From Pseudodesulfovibrio profundus (GTDB taxonomy: Bacteria; Desulfobacterota; Desulfovibrionia; Desulfovibrionales; Desulfovibrionaceae): DNA of 64,000 bases. The translations under genes were made by a program, and so were the position numbers. The notes beneath the pieces were generated by a model that was not told where the DNA came from, made no database searches, and saw nothing but the letters and a program-made list of their open reading frames with translations. This document shows, piece by piece, positions 33,054 through 42,108 of the stretch (position 1 is the stretch's first letter; every line of letters begins with the position of its first letter). The stretch is from the NCBI RefSeq assembly GCF_900217235.1, contig NZ_LT907975.1:3819001-3883000 (forward strand), in the 5' to 3' direction.

Positions 33054-33569
33054 GTGAAAAGAAAGAAGTCTACCACGCCCAATTGGGTCTACATCAACGC
33101 AATAGACAAAGACCCACGGCCAAAGGCTGCTCACAAGGCCCTACTCCATGCCATCCGCAGCTTCCGCAACAACGATACGGGAGAATGCTACCCGGCCATA
33201 AGTTCAATAGCCGAAAGGGCTGGGATGTCTATCCGAAGTGTTCACGGACTCCTGGCAGAGCTAAAAGAGTGGGATTTCGTTAAGTGGCGAGCGCACCCCA
33301 ATGGTTCAAATGCATACACCCTGTACCCGACCCCTGCAAAATTTGCATACAAACAATATAGCGATGAAAGGCCAGCGACAGGAAGAATTGTGCCTCACTT
33401 CGATGGCAAGCTGGTCGATAAGGCGCATTTGCTTGATCACACAGAGTGGAGCCGCAATATCGACAGAGTCCAGGCCGAGTCCAGCGCGCAGAACACGGGC
33501 TACACACAACAGCAACTTGAATCCGGTTTCAACTCAGGGCCGGGATATCTAGAAGGGATACCTTTCTAA
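33054..33569 (+). CDS. Helix-turn-helix phage protein, 171 aa
   Basis: Basic N-terminus, then a winged-helix region (YPAISSIAERAGMSIRSVHG, then LLAELKEW) of the HTH_36 type used in replication and partition proteins. GTG start directly after the HNH stop. It stands immediately before the small terminase gene, so a packaging or late-regulatory role is possible. Confidence 0.65.
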   Translation: MKRKKSTTPNWVYINAIDKDPRPKAAHKALLHAIRSFRNNDTGECYPAISSIAERAGMSIRSVHGLLAELKEWDFVKWRAHPNGSNAYTLYPTPAKFAYKQYSDERPATGRIVPHFDGKLVDKAHLLDHTEWSRNIDRVQAESSAQNTGYTQQQLESGFNSGPGYLEGIPF

Positions 33570-34036
33570 TGGCTAGAATCGGACGCCCACCTCTCTACAA
33601 CAACTGCATGGACCTCGACGCCATGTGCGAACTCTATTTTGAGGAGAAGCTAGAGAGCGGCGAACCAGTGCTCATCTCGGAATTGCCATTCTACATAGGC
33701 TTTGGGTCAAGGCATGCCGTGTTTGATTTGGAGCAGAATCCCGAGTTTTCTAACGTCATAAAAAAAGCCCGACACCGCCTTGAAATTGAGTGTGAGAAGG
33801 CGATGATGAAGGACAAGGGCAACCCAACCAAGCATATCTTCAGGATAAAACAGCCTGGTGCTGGTGGCTGGGTAGACAAGGTGGACCACCACTCCACGCA
33901 GGACACACGTATTCAGGTCGAGGTCGTCGGAATGCCGCAGCTCCCCCAGTCAGCCGTGGCTGTCCTCTCTGGTCAGCCCAATCAGGCACAACTCGATTCG
34001 TGTGCAGAAGCCGAATACGAAGAATTCGAGTCGTAA
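33569..34036 (+). CDS. Terminase small subunit
   Basis: 155 aa. GRPPLYNN at the N-terminus, then a helical DNA-binding region and KQPGAGGWVDKVDHHST near the middle, as in small terminases that recognise the packaging start. TAATG overlap with the upstream gene. It is separated from the large subunit by 1.6 kb holding a tRNA and an HNH gene. Confidence 0.8.
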   Translation: MARIGRPPLYNNCMDLDAMCELYFEEKLESGEPVLISELPFYIGFGSRHAVFDLEQNPEFSNVIKKARHRLEIECEKAMMKDKGNPTKHIFRIKQPGAGGWVDKVDHHSTQDTRIQVEVVGMPQLPQSAVAVLSGQPNQAQLDSCAEAEYEEFES

Positions 34037-34060
34037 CACCTGGGTGACACATTAGGCTAA

Positions 34061-34166
34061 TTGATAATGGATAAAAAGTGGCAGCTTTTGGATATTTAAT
34101 AACTACAAGTGCTTAGGCTGTAGAGCCTATTCCCGTAACGGCCATTATGTTAACTTCCATTATCAA
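34061..34166. repeat. Inverted repeats beside the small terminase gene (possible packaging site)
   Basis: TTGATAATGGA (34061-34071) and its exact complement TCCATTATCAA (34156-34166) frame a gene-free stretch. The stretch also has a TAGGCT/AGCCTA hairpin near 34114 and a second CCATTAT at 34142. Position next to terS fits a pac/cos site; a regulatory hairpin is the alternative. Confidence 0.4.
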
Positions 34167-34305
34167 CGGTAGCACGCCATCCCACCGGCCAGGGGGGGGT
34201 GTGGGGTCAAAATGGTGGCGTAGGGCGTCGAGACTCGCTTGGCCCATGTCGGTGAATAAACAGGTTGCCCCCTGCACGAACGATTTTCACAAAAGGAAGG
34301 TTCCA

Positions 34306-34467
34306 ATGAATAAGCCAACTGGTCCCGTATGGGAAAATTGCTATGGTCAGAATTTGCGCTGTGGCGACTGCGGGCGTCCTCGCATGCGCTCCACCCGACT
34401 TTGCCCTACCTGTACTCAGAAATTGATTGATGTAAACGCTGATAGCCATGCAGGGCGGAGGCGTTAG
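34306..34467 (+). CDS. Zinc-ribbon small protein, 53 aa
   Basis: CGDCGRPRMRS...CPTC forms a zinc ribbon. AAGGAAGG five nt upstream of ATG 34306 fixes the start. A 26-codon basic frame (34468-34548) follows directly and may or may not be translated. Confidence 0.55.
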   Translation: MNKPTGPVWENCYGQNLRCGDCGRPRMRSTRLCPTCTQKLIDVNADSHAGRRR

Positions 34468-34508
34468 ATGTCCCTCCCCCGTCGAGTAATCAAGGCTCTG
34501 GCTCGTAA

Positions 34509-34715
34509 GTGGCGCAACCGCAAGATGGTGAGCAAGTGCCGCTATTAAGTTTTCACTGCCCTAAGTGTGGGCATGAATTTGAAGACCTCCCAAGGAAGGA
34601 CTGGGGGCGCAAGTCGGTTTGCCCGTTGTGTAATGCGATGGCCGAAGCTGATGAGATAGCCCCCTGCTCCTTCTCTTTAAGGGGGTGTGGTTGGGAGCGA
34701 GATGGCTACAGTTAA
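34509..34715 (+). CDS. Zinc-ribbon small protein, 68 aa
   Basis: CPKCGHEFEDLPRKDW followed by CPLCN is a clear zinc ribbon. The GTG at 34509 lacks a good ribosome site; GTG 34536 is an alternative with GGTGAG close by. Another short frame overlaps its first part. Confidence 0.5.
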   Translation: MAQPQDGEQVPLLSFHCPKCGHEFEDLPRKDWGRKSVCPLCNAMAEADEIAPCSFSLRGCGWERDGYS

Positions 34716-34761
34716 GGGTTCCCTTGGATTGGGCAGAGTCCCAAATGCAATTTATGTTTTT

Positions 34762-34838
34762 GCCGCCATAGCTCAGTTGGTTAGAGCAACTGCCTCGTAA
34801 GCAGACGGTCAGGGGTTCAAGTCCTCTCGGTGGCTCCA
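34762..34838 (+). tRNA. Phage-borne tRNA-Thr (anticodon CGU)
   Basis: 77 nt including CCA. Anticodon loop CTCGTAA gives CGU. The T arm AGGGG-TTCAAGT-CCTCT and D arm are normal. The acceptor has one G-U and a mismatch at its last pair. It lies inside the prophage between terminase genes, so it is probably carried by the phage to help read ACG codons. Confidence 0.9.
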
Positions 34839-34908
34839 AGAAAATTTACCACCTCGCGGCTGATATTCTTTCATCCGCATAGCCTTTGGGAGTGCAACGC
34901 TCCCTTTC

Positions 34909-35613
34909 ATGGATATCATGGCCGAGTACCAAACAAAAAGATGCACGAAGTGCGGTGAGGTTAAACCCGTCTCTGAGTTCTATAAGAGGGCTGAGTCTCG
35001 TGATGGCCTTGTCTCAAACTGTAAGTCGTGTGGTGCCGCAGCAACCAAGCGGTGGCGGGAGAACAACGCCGACAAGGACCGTGCTAGAAAGTACGCATGG
35101 CGAGAGAAGAACAAGGAACGGGCGCGAGAGATTGACCGCAAAAGCTACCAAAAGCGTCGCGAAGTTCGCAAGGCCAAGAACCGTGAGTACAACCGCACGC
35201 ACAGGGAAGAACGTCGAGAATACCAACGCAATTACTACCATCAGGTTTTGCGGCCAAAGGTTAGCTATAATGTGAGCAAGCGCATTGCCGCCGGCATGAG
35301 GTTTTCTCTCAAAGATGGGGTGGCTAATGGGGGCGCGCATTGGGAAGACCTGGTTGGTTATAACTACTCTCAACTTGAGCGGCGCCTCAAAAAGACGATG
35401 CCCAAAAGCTATTCGTGGGATGATTTTTTGAGTGGGGATCTCCACATTGACCACATCCGGCCAATAGCATCTTTCAATATCACATCAGCTGACTGCTTTG
35501 ACTTCAAGCAATGCTGGGCGTTGGACAACCTTCGCCTGCTACCCGCGAGTCAGAACCGCCTCAAAAAAGACAACCTTCTTGCTCCCGTTCCGGTGAGCCT
35601 GCCGGGGGTGTAG
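34909..35613 (+). CDS. Free-standing HNH homing-type endonuclease
   Basis: 234 aa. N-terminal zinc motif CTKCGEVKPVSEFY...CKSCG, a long Arg/Lys-rich helical middle (about 40-110), and a C-terminal HNH-like domain with HIDHIRPIASFN and NLRLLPASQNRLKKDN. It is wedged between terS and terL and ends one nt before terL, the usual place of an intron-less homing endonuclease. Start at 34909 or 34918. Confidence 0.8.
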   Translation: MDIMAEYQTKRCTKCGEVKPVSEFYKRAESRDGLVSNCKSCGAAATKRWRENNADKDRARKYAWREKNKERAREIDRKSYQKRREVRKAKNREYNRTHREERREYQRNYYHQVLRPKVSYNVSKRIAAGMRFSLKDGVANGGAHWEDLVGYNYSQLERRLKKTMPKSYSWDDFLSGDLHIDHIRPIASFNITSADCFDFKQCWALDNLRLLPASQNRLKKDNLLAPVPVSLPGV

Positions 35614-35614
35614 G

Positions 35615-36910
35615 GTGGCAAAATTCCAGCTTCCAGTTACGCCCCATAAATACCAAGAAATATTCCTGCAAGACATCAAGCGCTACAACGTGCTTGTTGC
35701 CCATAGACGGTTTGGGAAAACAGTCTGCGCACTGATTACGTTGATTCTGAGCGCGACGAGCACGCCGAAAGTAAATGCTCGATACGGGTACATTGCTCCG
35801 TTCTATAAGCAAGCAAAGCAAATTTCATGGGACTACCTAAAAACCTTTGTAGGTGGCTTCCCTGGCGTCAAGTTCAATGAGAGTGAATTGCGCGTTGATT
35901 TCCCCAATGGGGCGCGGATTACGCTTTACGGCGCAGATAATCCCCATTCAATGCGCGGTCTGTATTTCGACGGCGTTGTTGTTGATGAGCCTGCACAGTG
36001 TTCACCCTCTCTTTACGGTGAGATTCTTCGGCCCGCTCTTTCAGATCGCAAGGGCTTTGTGATTTTCATTGGCACGCCAAATGGGCACGACCACTTTTGG
36101 GAGCTTTACAACAAGGCTTTGAGGTCGGGGAATTGGTCGGCTCAGTTGTACAAGGCGAGTGAAACCGGGATTGTCGATGCTGACGAACTGGCCGAAGCCA
36201 AGTCAGAGATGACCGATGCCGAATTTGAGCAAGAGTTTGAGTGCTCGTTTGACGTTTCAGCCGGTGACGTTGTTATCCCAATTGAGGAGATCAACGCCTC
36301 GATAGGGCGCCATATTGGATACTTGCAAATGGGCAAGGTTATGGGTGTTGACGTTGGCATGAGCATGGGCGGTGACCCGAGCGCAATTGTCACACGGCAG
36401 GGCGGTCAGGTCACCCACATGGAAGAGTTCAACATGACGGACTCCATCCAAATAGCCGGTAGGGTACGTGACGCATTTTATGATCAGGAAGCGAATCACA
36501 TTGTGATTGATGCCCTCACATGGGGCAAGGGCGTTTATGACATCCTCGCATCATGGGGATTGCCCGTCACCGGTATCAATGTTTCTGAACGTGCGGCTGA
36601 AAACGAGCGTTTTGCCAACAGTCGAGCCGAACTCTGGTTCAAGGCAAGGGACTTTTTCGCTGAGAAGCAATGCAGTCTCCTATCTGACCACCCGCTCACT
36701 GACAAACTTGTCGCGGAGCTTTCTAACCTCACATATTCGCACACGCCTAGCGGCAAGAGAAAGGTTGAATCAAAGCCGGACCTCGCCAAGCGTGGCGTTC
36801 CCTCACCAAACCTCGCGGACGCCTTTGTCCTAACGATGGACTCAAGCGCCGTTGGTGCAATTGCATTCGGGCGGCTTGAAGCACCTGAACAGCAAAACAT
36901 GCTCCTCTAA
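35615..36910 (+). CDS. Terminase large subunit
   Basis: 431 aa DNA-packaging motor. Walker A VAHRRFGKT near residue 29, Walker B GVVVDEP near 120, coupling motif IGTPNG near 150, and RNase H-like nuclease with GVDVGMSMGGDPS near 245 and a late acidic residue in SPNLADAF. GTG start right after the HNH gene. Confidence 0.93.
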   Translation: MAKFQLPVTPHKYQEIFLQDIKRYNVLVAHRRFGKTVCALITLILSATSTPKVNARYGYIAPFYKQAKQISWDYLKTFVGGFPGVKFNESELRVDFPNGARITLYGADNPHSMRGLYFDGVVVDEPAQCSPSLYGEILRPALSDRKGFVIFIGTPNGHDHFWELYNKALRSGNWSAQLYKASETGIVDADELAEAKSEMTDAEFEQEFECSFDVSAGDVVIPIEEINASIGRHIGYLQMGKVMGVDVGMSMGGDPSAIVTRQGGQVTHMEEFNMTDSIQIAGRVRDAFYDQEANHIVIDALTWGKGVYDILASWGLPVTGINVSERAAENERFANSRAELWFKARDFFAEKQCSLLSDHPLTDKLVAELSNLTYSHTPSGKRKVESKPDLAKRGVPSPNLADAFVLTMDSSAVGAIAFGRLEAPEQQNMLL

Positions 36911-36942
36911 TTTTCCCCACCACCAAGCCCAAGGGCCAATTC

Positions 36943-38958
36943 ATGGAAAAAATCCAGATCAAAGATTCTGAAATTTTAGACTTGCTGTCTGCTGACATCG
37001 ACAAGTCAAAGAACTACGCCGAGGATCGCTCGAAGTTGCGCGTTGAGGACTTCAAGCGCTTTCGTGGCGCTCCTTATCCCGGCGACGAGCAAAAGAAGGC
37101 TAAAGGGTGGTCCACGACCGTTAACACGGTTATCGCCAACGCGGTGAACTGGACACAGCCCGGCTTGATTGAGGTTTTCTCGGACGACTTTTTCGCCTTC
37201 AAGCTGCCTAACACTCAGCAGGCCGAAGCGTTGCGCCGCTATGTTCGCAAGGTTCTGTACAAGCAGCAGCCGGGCGAAGAAATGATCGACGCTTTCATCA
37301 CGGATTGCTTGATCTATCGTGACGGTGGTCTGGTCAAGGTTTACTACAAAGAAGACTATGACCTCGTAACCGAGAAATACGAGCGGTTGAGCGCGGAAGA
37401 GTTCCAGCAACTCAGCGCAAACCCGGCCTATACCATTTCACGGTACAAAGAAGAGACATTCGTCATTCCTGCCGTTGACGAGTGGGGGCAACAGATTGTT
37501 GACGAGTTCGGCAATCCCGCCTTTGATGAAAACACAGAGTACCTGGACGTCAAGGCGGTTCGTAAAGACATTACTTTCGCGGGGCCATGCTTTGAAGTCA
37601 TCCCGCCCGAAGAATTTTTCCGCACGCCAGAGGCGAAGACGATTGATGATGCACGTCTCTGCTTCCACCAGACAGACCGTGATCTGAACTATATTCGCAA
37701 GAATGAAAAGGCCGGTATCTACCGCAAGGGCAGCTACAAGAAGGTATCCGAGAATCTGAGCCATGAGGACAGCGTTGACACGCTCGATGCAGAGCGCGAT
37801 TCACGCGAACACCTTGAAGGCTTGGAGTCGGAGATTAACGACTTTCAGAGCGACGAAAAGCTGCTCAAGCCCAATACGGTTGTGAAGGTTCGCGAGATTT
37901 ACACCAAGCTTGATATTGACGGTGACGGCCTTCTTGAGCCTGTTATCGTTTGGGAGTCGTGCGGCGTTGTCCTGAACATCATGGAGAATCCGTACAAGCG
38001 GCCACCGTTCAGAGTCGGCAAGCCTTTCCCTCTGCCACATCAATGGTCACAAGACCCTTATCCGTCACAGTTGGAAGACGATCAGCGCATTGTCACGAAC
38101 CTTGACCGCCTGGCGCAGGATTCTGCGGCCTTACAGACCTACAGCAACCCGATCACCAACGACCCGCAGCTTTACAAGTCTTTGTTGAAGCGTGGCCCGC
38201 ACACTGTTCTGCAGGGGGATCCGCAGCGCATCGGTGACGCTTCCCCTCGCGGTGGGCGTTCAAACGCCATTCTCAAGGCCAAAGAAGACGCCATGTCTGG
38301 CATTGAGAACAAGTCAGGCATCACGCGATACAATCAGGGCTTGGACTCCAACAGCCTCAACAAGACGCTTGGCGGAATGAATCTCATCATGAGCGCGGCA
38401 CAACAGCGTCAACGGCTCCTTGCGCGGCGTATGGGCTGGGTCTTCAAGCACATCATTGGCGACATGCTCAAGATCATGGAGAAGTGGCCGACACCTGAAT
38501 ATCAGCAGATTATGCAGGGGCAGCGCATCCGACTTGAGGACATCGAGATCAATGTCGGCGTGTCCTTCAATGAGAAATACCAGCAAGCCATGATGCTTGA
38601 GCAGCTTGTTCAGTTCAACGCTGGACCGGGCGCACAAATGGGCGTTTCTCCGGAGCAGACCTTCGGACTCATCAAATACAAATATTCATTGCTCGGGATC
38701 AAGGTGGATAACTTCCTGCCCACGCAGGAGGAGGCCGCGAACTGCCGAGCATTGCAGCAGAAACTTGCACAGGCCACCAAGAAGATTGAAGAGCAGGAGG
38801 GACAACTGCGTGCAGAGCGACAGCGAAATGAAGCGGCAGAGCAATCTGGGCAGGGCAGCGGAGGAGTTCCTGGACAGCCGATGGCTCAAGCAATGGGCAG
38901 ATCAAATGCGGGAGGCTTTCCGCAGGGCATACCCCCAACTGGACCCATGGGACGATAA
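36943..38958 (+). CDS. Portal protein, podovirus type
   Basis: 671 aa, the length of P22-class portals rather than the shorter siphovirus ones. WSTTVNTVIANAVNW near the N-terminus, a conserved core with PFRVGKPFPLPHQW and ENKSGITRYNQGLD, and a C-terminal coiled coil and Gly/Pro-rich tail (from about 595). Forms the dodecameric DNA gate at the head vertex. Confidence 0.9.
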   Translation: MEKIQIKDSEILDLLSADIDKSKNYAEDRSKLRVEDFKRFRGAPYPGDEQKKAKGWSTTVNTVIANAVNWTQPGLIEVFSDDFFAFKLPNTQQAEALRRYVRKVLYKQQPGEEMIDAFITDCLIYRDGGLVKVYYKEDYDLVTEKYERLSAEEFQQLSANPAYTISRYKEETFVIPAVDEWGQQIVDEFGNPAFDENTEYLDVKAVRKDITFAGPCFEVIPPEEFFRTPEAKTIDDARLCFHQTDRDLNYIRKNEKAGIYRKGSYKKVSENLSHEDSVDTLDAERDSREHLEGLESEINDFQSDEKLLKPNTVVKVREIYTKLDIDGDGLLEPVIVWESCGVVLNIMENPYKRPPFRVGKPFPLPHQWSQDPYPSQLEDDQRIVTNLDRLAQDSAALQTYSNPITNDPQLYKSLLKRGPHTVLQGDPQRIGDASPRGGRSNAILKAKEDAMSGIENKSGITRYNQGLDSNSLNKTLGGMNLIMSAAQQRQRLLARRMGWVFKHIIGDMLKIMEKWPTPEYQQIMQGQRIRLEDIEINVGVSFNEKYQQAMMLEQLVQFNAGPGAQMGVSPEQTFGLIKYKYSLLGIKVDNFLPTQEEAANCRALQQKLAQATKKIEEQEGQLRAERQRNEAAEQSGQGSGGVPGQPMAQAMGRSNAGGFPQGIPPTGPMGR

Positions 38959-39106
38959 GGCTTTTGCGGTCCTCAGAATTCAAGAAGAGTTTTTGAACCA
39001 AATGTTTAACGATGCCGAACTCGACAAGTTCAAAGGCGAACAAGCGTTTGCCTATCTCAACGGCGAACTTGAAGACGAGCAGCCCGGTGAAGGTGGATTG
39101 ATATGA
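38810..39106 (+). CDS. Hypothetical protein overlapping the portal 3' end, 98 aa
   Basis: Helical protein in a different frame, overlapping portal by about 150 nt. Contains RAAEEFLDSRWLKQWADQMR and LRIQEEFLNQMF. GTG 38810 has GGAGG nine nt upstream; ATG 38828 is the alternative. Function unknown, probably head assembly. Confidence 0.6.
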   Translation: MQSDSEMKRQSNLGRAAEEFLDSRWLKQWADQMREAFRRAYPQLDPWDDKAFAVLRIQEEFLNQMFNDAELDKFKGEQAFAYLNGELEDEQPGEGGLI

Positions 39107-39318
39107 ATCAGCTTGGATGGAGAAACAAACTCCGCAAAGTGAGAAAGCAGCGCGACGAGGCTTTGGCACAGGTTGCCGAACTTGAAAAGCGTGGCGTTGA
39201 CTCTGGTGAACTCGACAAACTCAAAGCCGAGAATGAGTCTCTATCCGGAGAACTCCGCGCCTGTAAGATGCGTGAAGGCAAACTCAAGAAACAGCTTGAA
39301 AAGCTCAAGGGGAAATAA
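39103..39318 (+). CDS. Small coiled-coil protein, 71 aa
   Basis: Almost entirely coiled coil with Leu/Glu/Lys heptads. ATGA overlap with the preceding gene. It may be a capsid-assembly helper; no family recognised. Confidence 0.65.
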   Translation: MNQLGWRNKLRKVRKQRDEALAQVAELEKRGVDSGELDKLKAENESLSGELRACKMREGKLKKQLEKLKGK

Positions 39319-39320
39319 GC

Positions 39321-39608
39321 ATGGGCCAGTTCAAAGAAACAAAGTCAAGCGGCGTCTCAAGTGGAACCCCTGTAACATTTGGCCTCAACCCTGAACTCAC
39401 CAACCATCAGATTCAAGTCACGGTTACAGGCTCACCCACGGCGGGGACTCTGGCTGTGACAGACGAGAATGATCAGAGCCTCGGCGTCGCCATAAGTATG
39501 ACCGCGCCAACGCCTCAGTCTGTGGTCGGCTCCTTTGGTTCCATGACCTTCACGCCCTCATTATTCGACGGGATCAGTTACTCGGTCACTGTTCGCTCTT
39601 GGGATTAG
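39321..39608 (+). CDS. Small beta-rich virion protein candidate, 95 aa
   Basis: Thr/Ser/Gly-rich, begins MGQFKETKSSGVSSG and appears all-beta (VTVTGSPTAGTLAVT). AAGGGG upstream. Possibly a head decoration or head-tail protein; no family recognised. Confidence 0.6.
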   Translation: MGQFKETKSSGVSSGTPVTFGLNPELTNHQIQVTVTGSPTAGTLAVTDENDQSLGVAISMTAPTPQSVVGSFGSMTFTPSLFDGISYSVTVRSWD

Positions 39609-39611
39609 GTC

Positions 39612-39770
39612 ATGTCTGGGTCAAATCGCTTTTTTAAGGTTTCCCTTGCCAAATTCAAGGAGCGCCTGAGAGCAGATCATCCGGACTGGGATGACGAACG
39701 TATCGAACGTGCAGCAAAAAGAAAAATCCGTTGGGTGAAAAAGTACGGGGTTTTTGATGGCGACGATTAA
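39612..39770 (+). CDS. Basic small protein, 52 aa
   Basis: Begins MSGSNRFFKVSLAKFKE, Lys/Arg-rich helix with WDDERIERAAKRK. Overlaps the next short frame by 14 nt. Function unknown. Confidence 0.5.
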   Translation: MSGSNRFFKVSLAKFKERLRADHPDWDDERIERAAKRKIRWVKKYGVFDGDD

Positions 39771-39879
39771 CGCAGTAGCAAGTGGTTTTTGGGACGATCC
39801 GCTGCCGATGATGGCGGCGACATTGGCGCTGTTGCCGTTGGCGCAGCCCCTGGACCATCCCCCACCCCCGGAACGCTAA
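39757..39879 (+). CDS. Short frame, 40 aa, possibly frameshifted
   Basis: Begins MATINAVASGFWDDP. Beyond that point the -1 frame looks more protein-like (GAVAVGAAPGPSPTPG, running to about 39932) than the actual frame, so a frameshift or a decayed gene is possible. Confidence 0.3.
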   Translation: MATINAVASGFWDDPLPMMAATLALLPLAQPLDHPPPPER

Positions 39880-40010
39880 TGCGGCAAGTGACATTGCAGC
39901 CAGCCGCGCTCACTCCCGTACAATTATCTTAGTAACCGACCAATTCTCAATTCGAGAATGTCGAACATATCCACGGGCAACAGGACGTTGCCTAGAGTCA
40001 GGAGGACACC

Positions 40011-41030
40011 GTGGACCCCAAAATCATTGAAGGTGGAGTCTCGCCAGTCGAGGAAACTCCCGAAGTTGAAGTCGCTGAATCCGAGCCGAAGAGCATGGAT
40101 GAACAGCTTGAAGCAATCACCGATGGACTGATGGACCTCTCCGAAGAGGGCGAACCGCAGCCCGACCCTGACCCGGCCCCTGTAGAGGAAAAGCCGGTTG
40201 AGGAACCGGAGCAGGACTCACCACAGGAAGGACCAAAGGCCGAACCTATCCACGCTCCCTCGTTTTTGAACGAGCAAGAGCGCGCAGATTTTGCGGCCTT
40301 ACCCCGTCAGCAGCAAGAGGCGATTGTGCGTGTCGGCAAGGGTGCCCAGACGCAGATCACACAGACCCAACAGGAATTGGCGCAGGAACGTAACCGACTC
40401 GCCGCTATGGAAGGTCTGTACCGTCAAATGCAGATGGACCCCAATTACGCCGAACACGTTTTGAAAGGATACCGTCCGGTTCAGCCGGGCCAGCCTCAAG
40501 AGGTTGAAAAGCCACACTTCGACGACCCCGTTGAAGAACTCAAGTGGGAGGCCAAGCAAGAGGCCATCAAGGAGCTTTCCCCCCGTTTTGAGGAACAGGC
40601 TCAGCAGATGACACAGTTCCAGCGCCAGGTGCAAATGGAACAGGCCAAGGCTCATTTTGCGGCAGACCCTCAGTACGAGGAAGTGCAAAGCGCAATCATC
40701 GAGCATGTCAAGAGCCTCCCCGAGTCCATCGGTCGCCCGATGTACCAGCACCTTGACAGTAATCCGCAAGCCTACGGCGAAATGTTCGCTCACTACAAGG
40801 CACAACTTGCGGCCAAGGCTGCCCCTGAACAGGGCGTGCAGAAACCGCAGCCGGTCAAGACGCAGGAGCGCGCCCCCATCCTTGAGGCATCCGGCCCGCA
40901 GTCTGAACCCCAAGAAATAGCGCAGCGTAAAGCAAACAAGCGCATGAAGTCTGAGGCCCTCCGCAATGGAGGATTAGAGGAAATCGGCGGCTACCTGTTC
41001 AACAGCGGCCTGCTCGACCACCTCGCATAA
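40011..41030 (+). CDS. Head scaffolding protein candidate
   Basis: 339 aa, very acidic N-terminal third rich in Glu/Pro (about 10-85), then long helices rich in Gln (about 95-280). This composition and the place right before the capsid gene fit an internal scaffold. AGGAGG five nt upstream of the GTG start. Confidence 0.8.
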   Translation: MDPKIIEGGVSPVEETPEVEVAESEPKSMDEQLEAITDGLMDLSEEGEPQPDPDPAPVEEKPVEEPEQDSPQEGPKAEPIHAPSFLNEQERADFAALPRQQQEAIVRVGKGAQTQITQTQQELAQERNRLAAMEGLYRQMQMDPNYAEHVLKGYRPVQPGQPQEVEKPHFDDPVEELKWEAKQEAIKELSPRFEEQAQQMTQFQRQVQMEQAKAHFAADPQYEEVQSAIIEHVKSLPESIGRPMYQHLDSNPQAYGEMFAHYKAQLAAKAAPEQGVQKPQPVKTQERAPILEASGPQSEPQEIAQRKANKRMKSEALRNGGLEEIGGYLFNSGLLDHLA

Positions 41031-41082
41031 ACACATTACCCCGCCGACAGGACGTTAGCGGGTAATTACAGGACGTACAATC

Positions 41083-42027
41083 ATGCCTGAAGTTACCAGC
41101 ACCACTTATACAGCAAACTATTCCGCGACGATGAAAGACGACATTCTCGACGTCATCACCAATATCTCGCCCGACTCCACGCCTTTCATGTCTGCTATCG
41201 GCAAGACCAAGGCTGAATCGACCCTTCACCAGTGGCCCGTTGATTCTCTCGCGGCTCCTTCCAACAACGCACAGGTTGAAGGTGCAGACCTTGAGTCCGC
41301 CGCCATCAGCCCGCCCATCCTGGACAACAACTACACCCAGATTTCGGCCAAGCAGTTCCGTATTTCTGACACCTCCGAGCGAGTGAAGAAATATGGTCGC
41401 AAGTCCGAAGTCGCCTACCAGACCGCCAAGAAGCTCAAAGAACTGGCCCTGGATATGGAATACGGTCTGGTCAACAACGCAACATCTGCCGCCGGTGGTG
41501 CCCTCACTGCCCGTCAGGCCAAGGGTATCAAGGGTTTCATCTCCACCAATGATGAATCCTTTGCTTCCTACGCCGTCACCAACGCGCTGACCGAAACCCT
41601 GTTCAATGACGCCATGCAGGCCGCATGGTCCGAAGGCGGCGAACTGGATCGCGTACTTGCTCCCCCGAAGGTCAAGCGCACCATTTCCAACTTCGACGGG
41701 TACAACACCCTGACCAAGGACATTGCCGCCAAGTCGAAAAAGGTCGTGGCCGTTGTTGACTTCTACGAAGGAGACTTCGGTTCCGTGGCCATCATCCCGC
41801 ATCGCCTCATCGCACAGGACACCGACACCTCCAAGCTGTACGACTCCATGTTCTTCCTCCAGACGGACATGTGGAAGCTCGCCAGCCTCGGCAAGGTGAA
41901 GACCGAAAAGCTTGCCCGTACAGGCATGAGCCAGAAGGTTCTCATCTCCACTGAGTACACCCTGGAGTGTCGCTCCGAGAAGGCTAACGCCAAGATGGGC
42001 AAAATCTACAACTCTGCCGTAGCCTAA
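41083..42027 (+). CDS. Major capsid protein (SU10/DUF5309-type)
   Basis: 314 aa. Starts TSTTYTANYSATMKDDILDV and has ISPDSTPFMSAIGKTKAEST, ISDTSERVKKYGRKSEVAYQ and EYTLECRSEKANAKM at the end, features of DUF5309 capsid proteins with an HK97-like fold. It follows the scaffold gene. Gene order and length support the assignment. Confidence 0.88.
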   Translation: MPEVTSTTYTANYSATMKDDILDVITNISPDSTPFMSAIGKTKAESTLHQWPVDSLAAPSNNAQVEGADLESAAISPPILDNNYTQISAKQFRISDTSERVKKYGRKSEVAYQTAKKLKELALDMEYGLVNNATSAAGGALTARQAKGIKGFISTNDESFASYAVTNALTETLFNDAMQAAWSEGGELDRVLAPPKVKRTISNFDGYNTLTKDIAAKSKKVVAVVDFYEGDFGSVAIIPHRLIAQDTDTSKLYDSMFFLQTDMWKLASLGKVKTEKLARTGMSQKVLISTEYTLECRSEKANAKMGKIYNSAVA

Positions 42028-42108
42028 CCCCTAACATCCCTCCACGGCGGGGGGCTGGGTTTTCTCCTCCTTTGTCCCGGCTCTCCGCCCCTTTCTCAAG
42101 GATAATTC

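Noticed and set aside
42028-42108. GC-rich stretch after the capsid gene as a terminator
   Set aside because: The possible stem is short and imperfect, and the following genes of the same operon must be transcribed.
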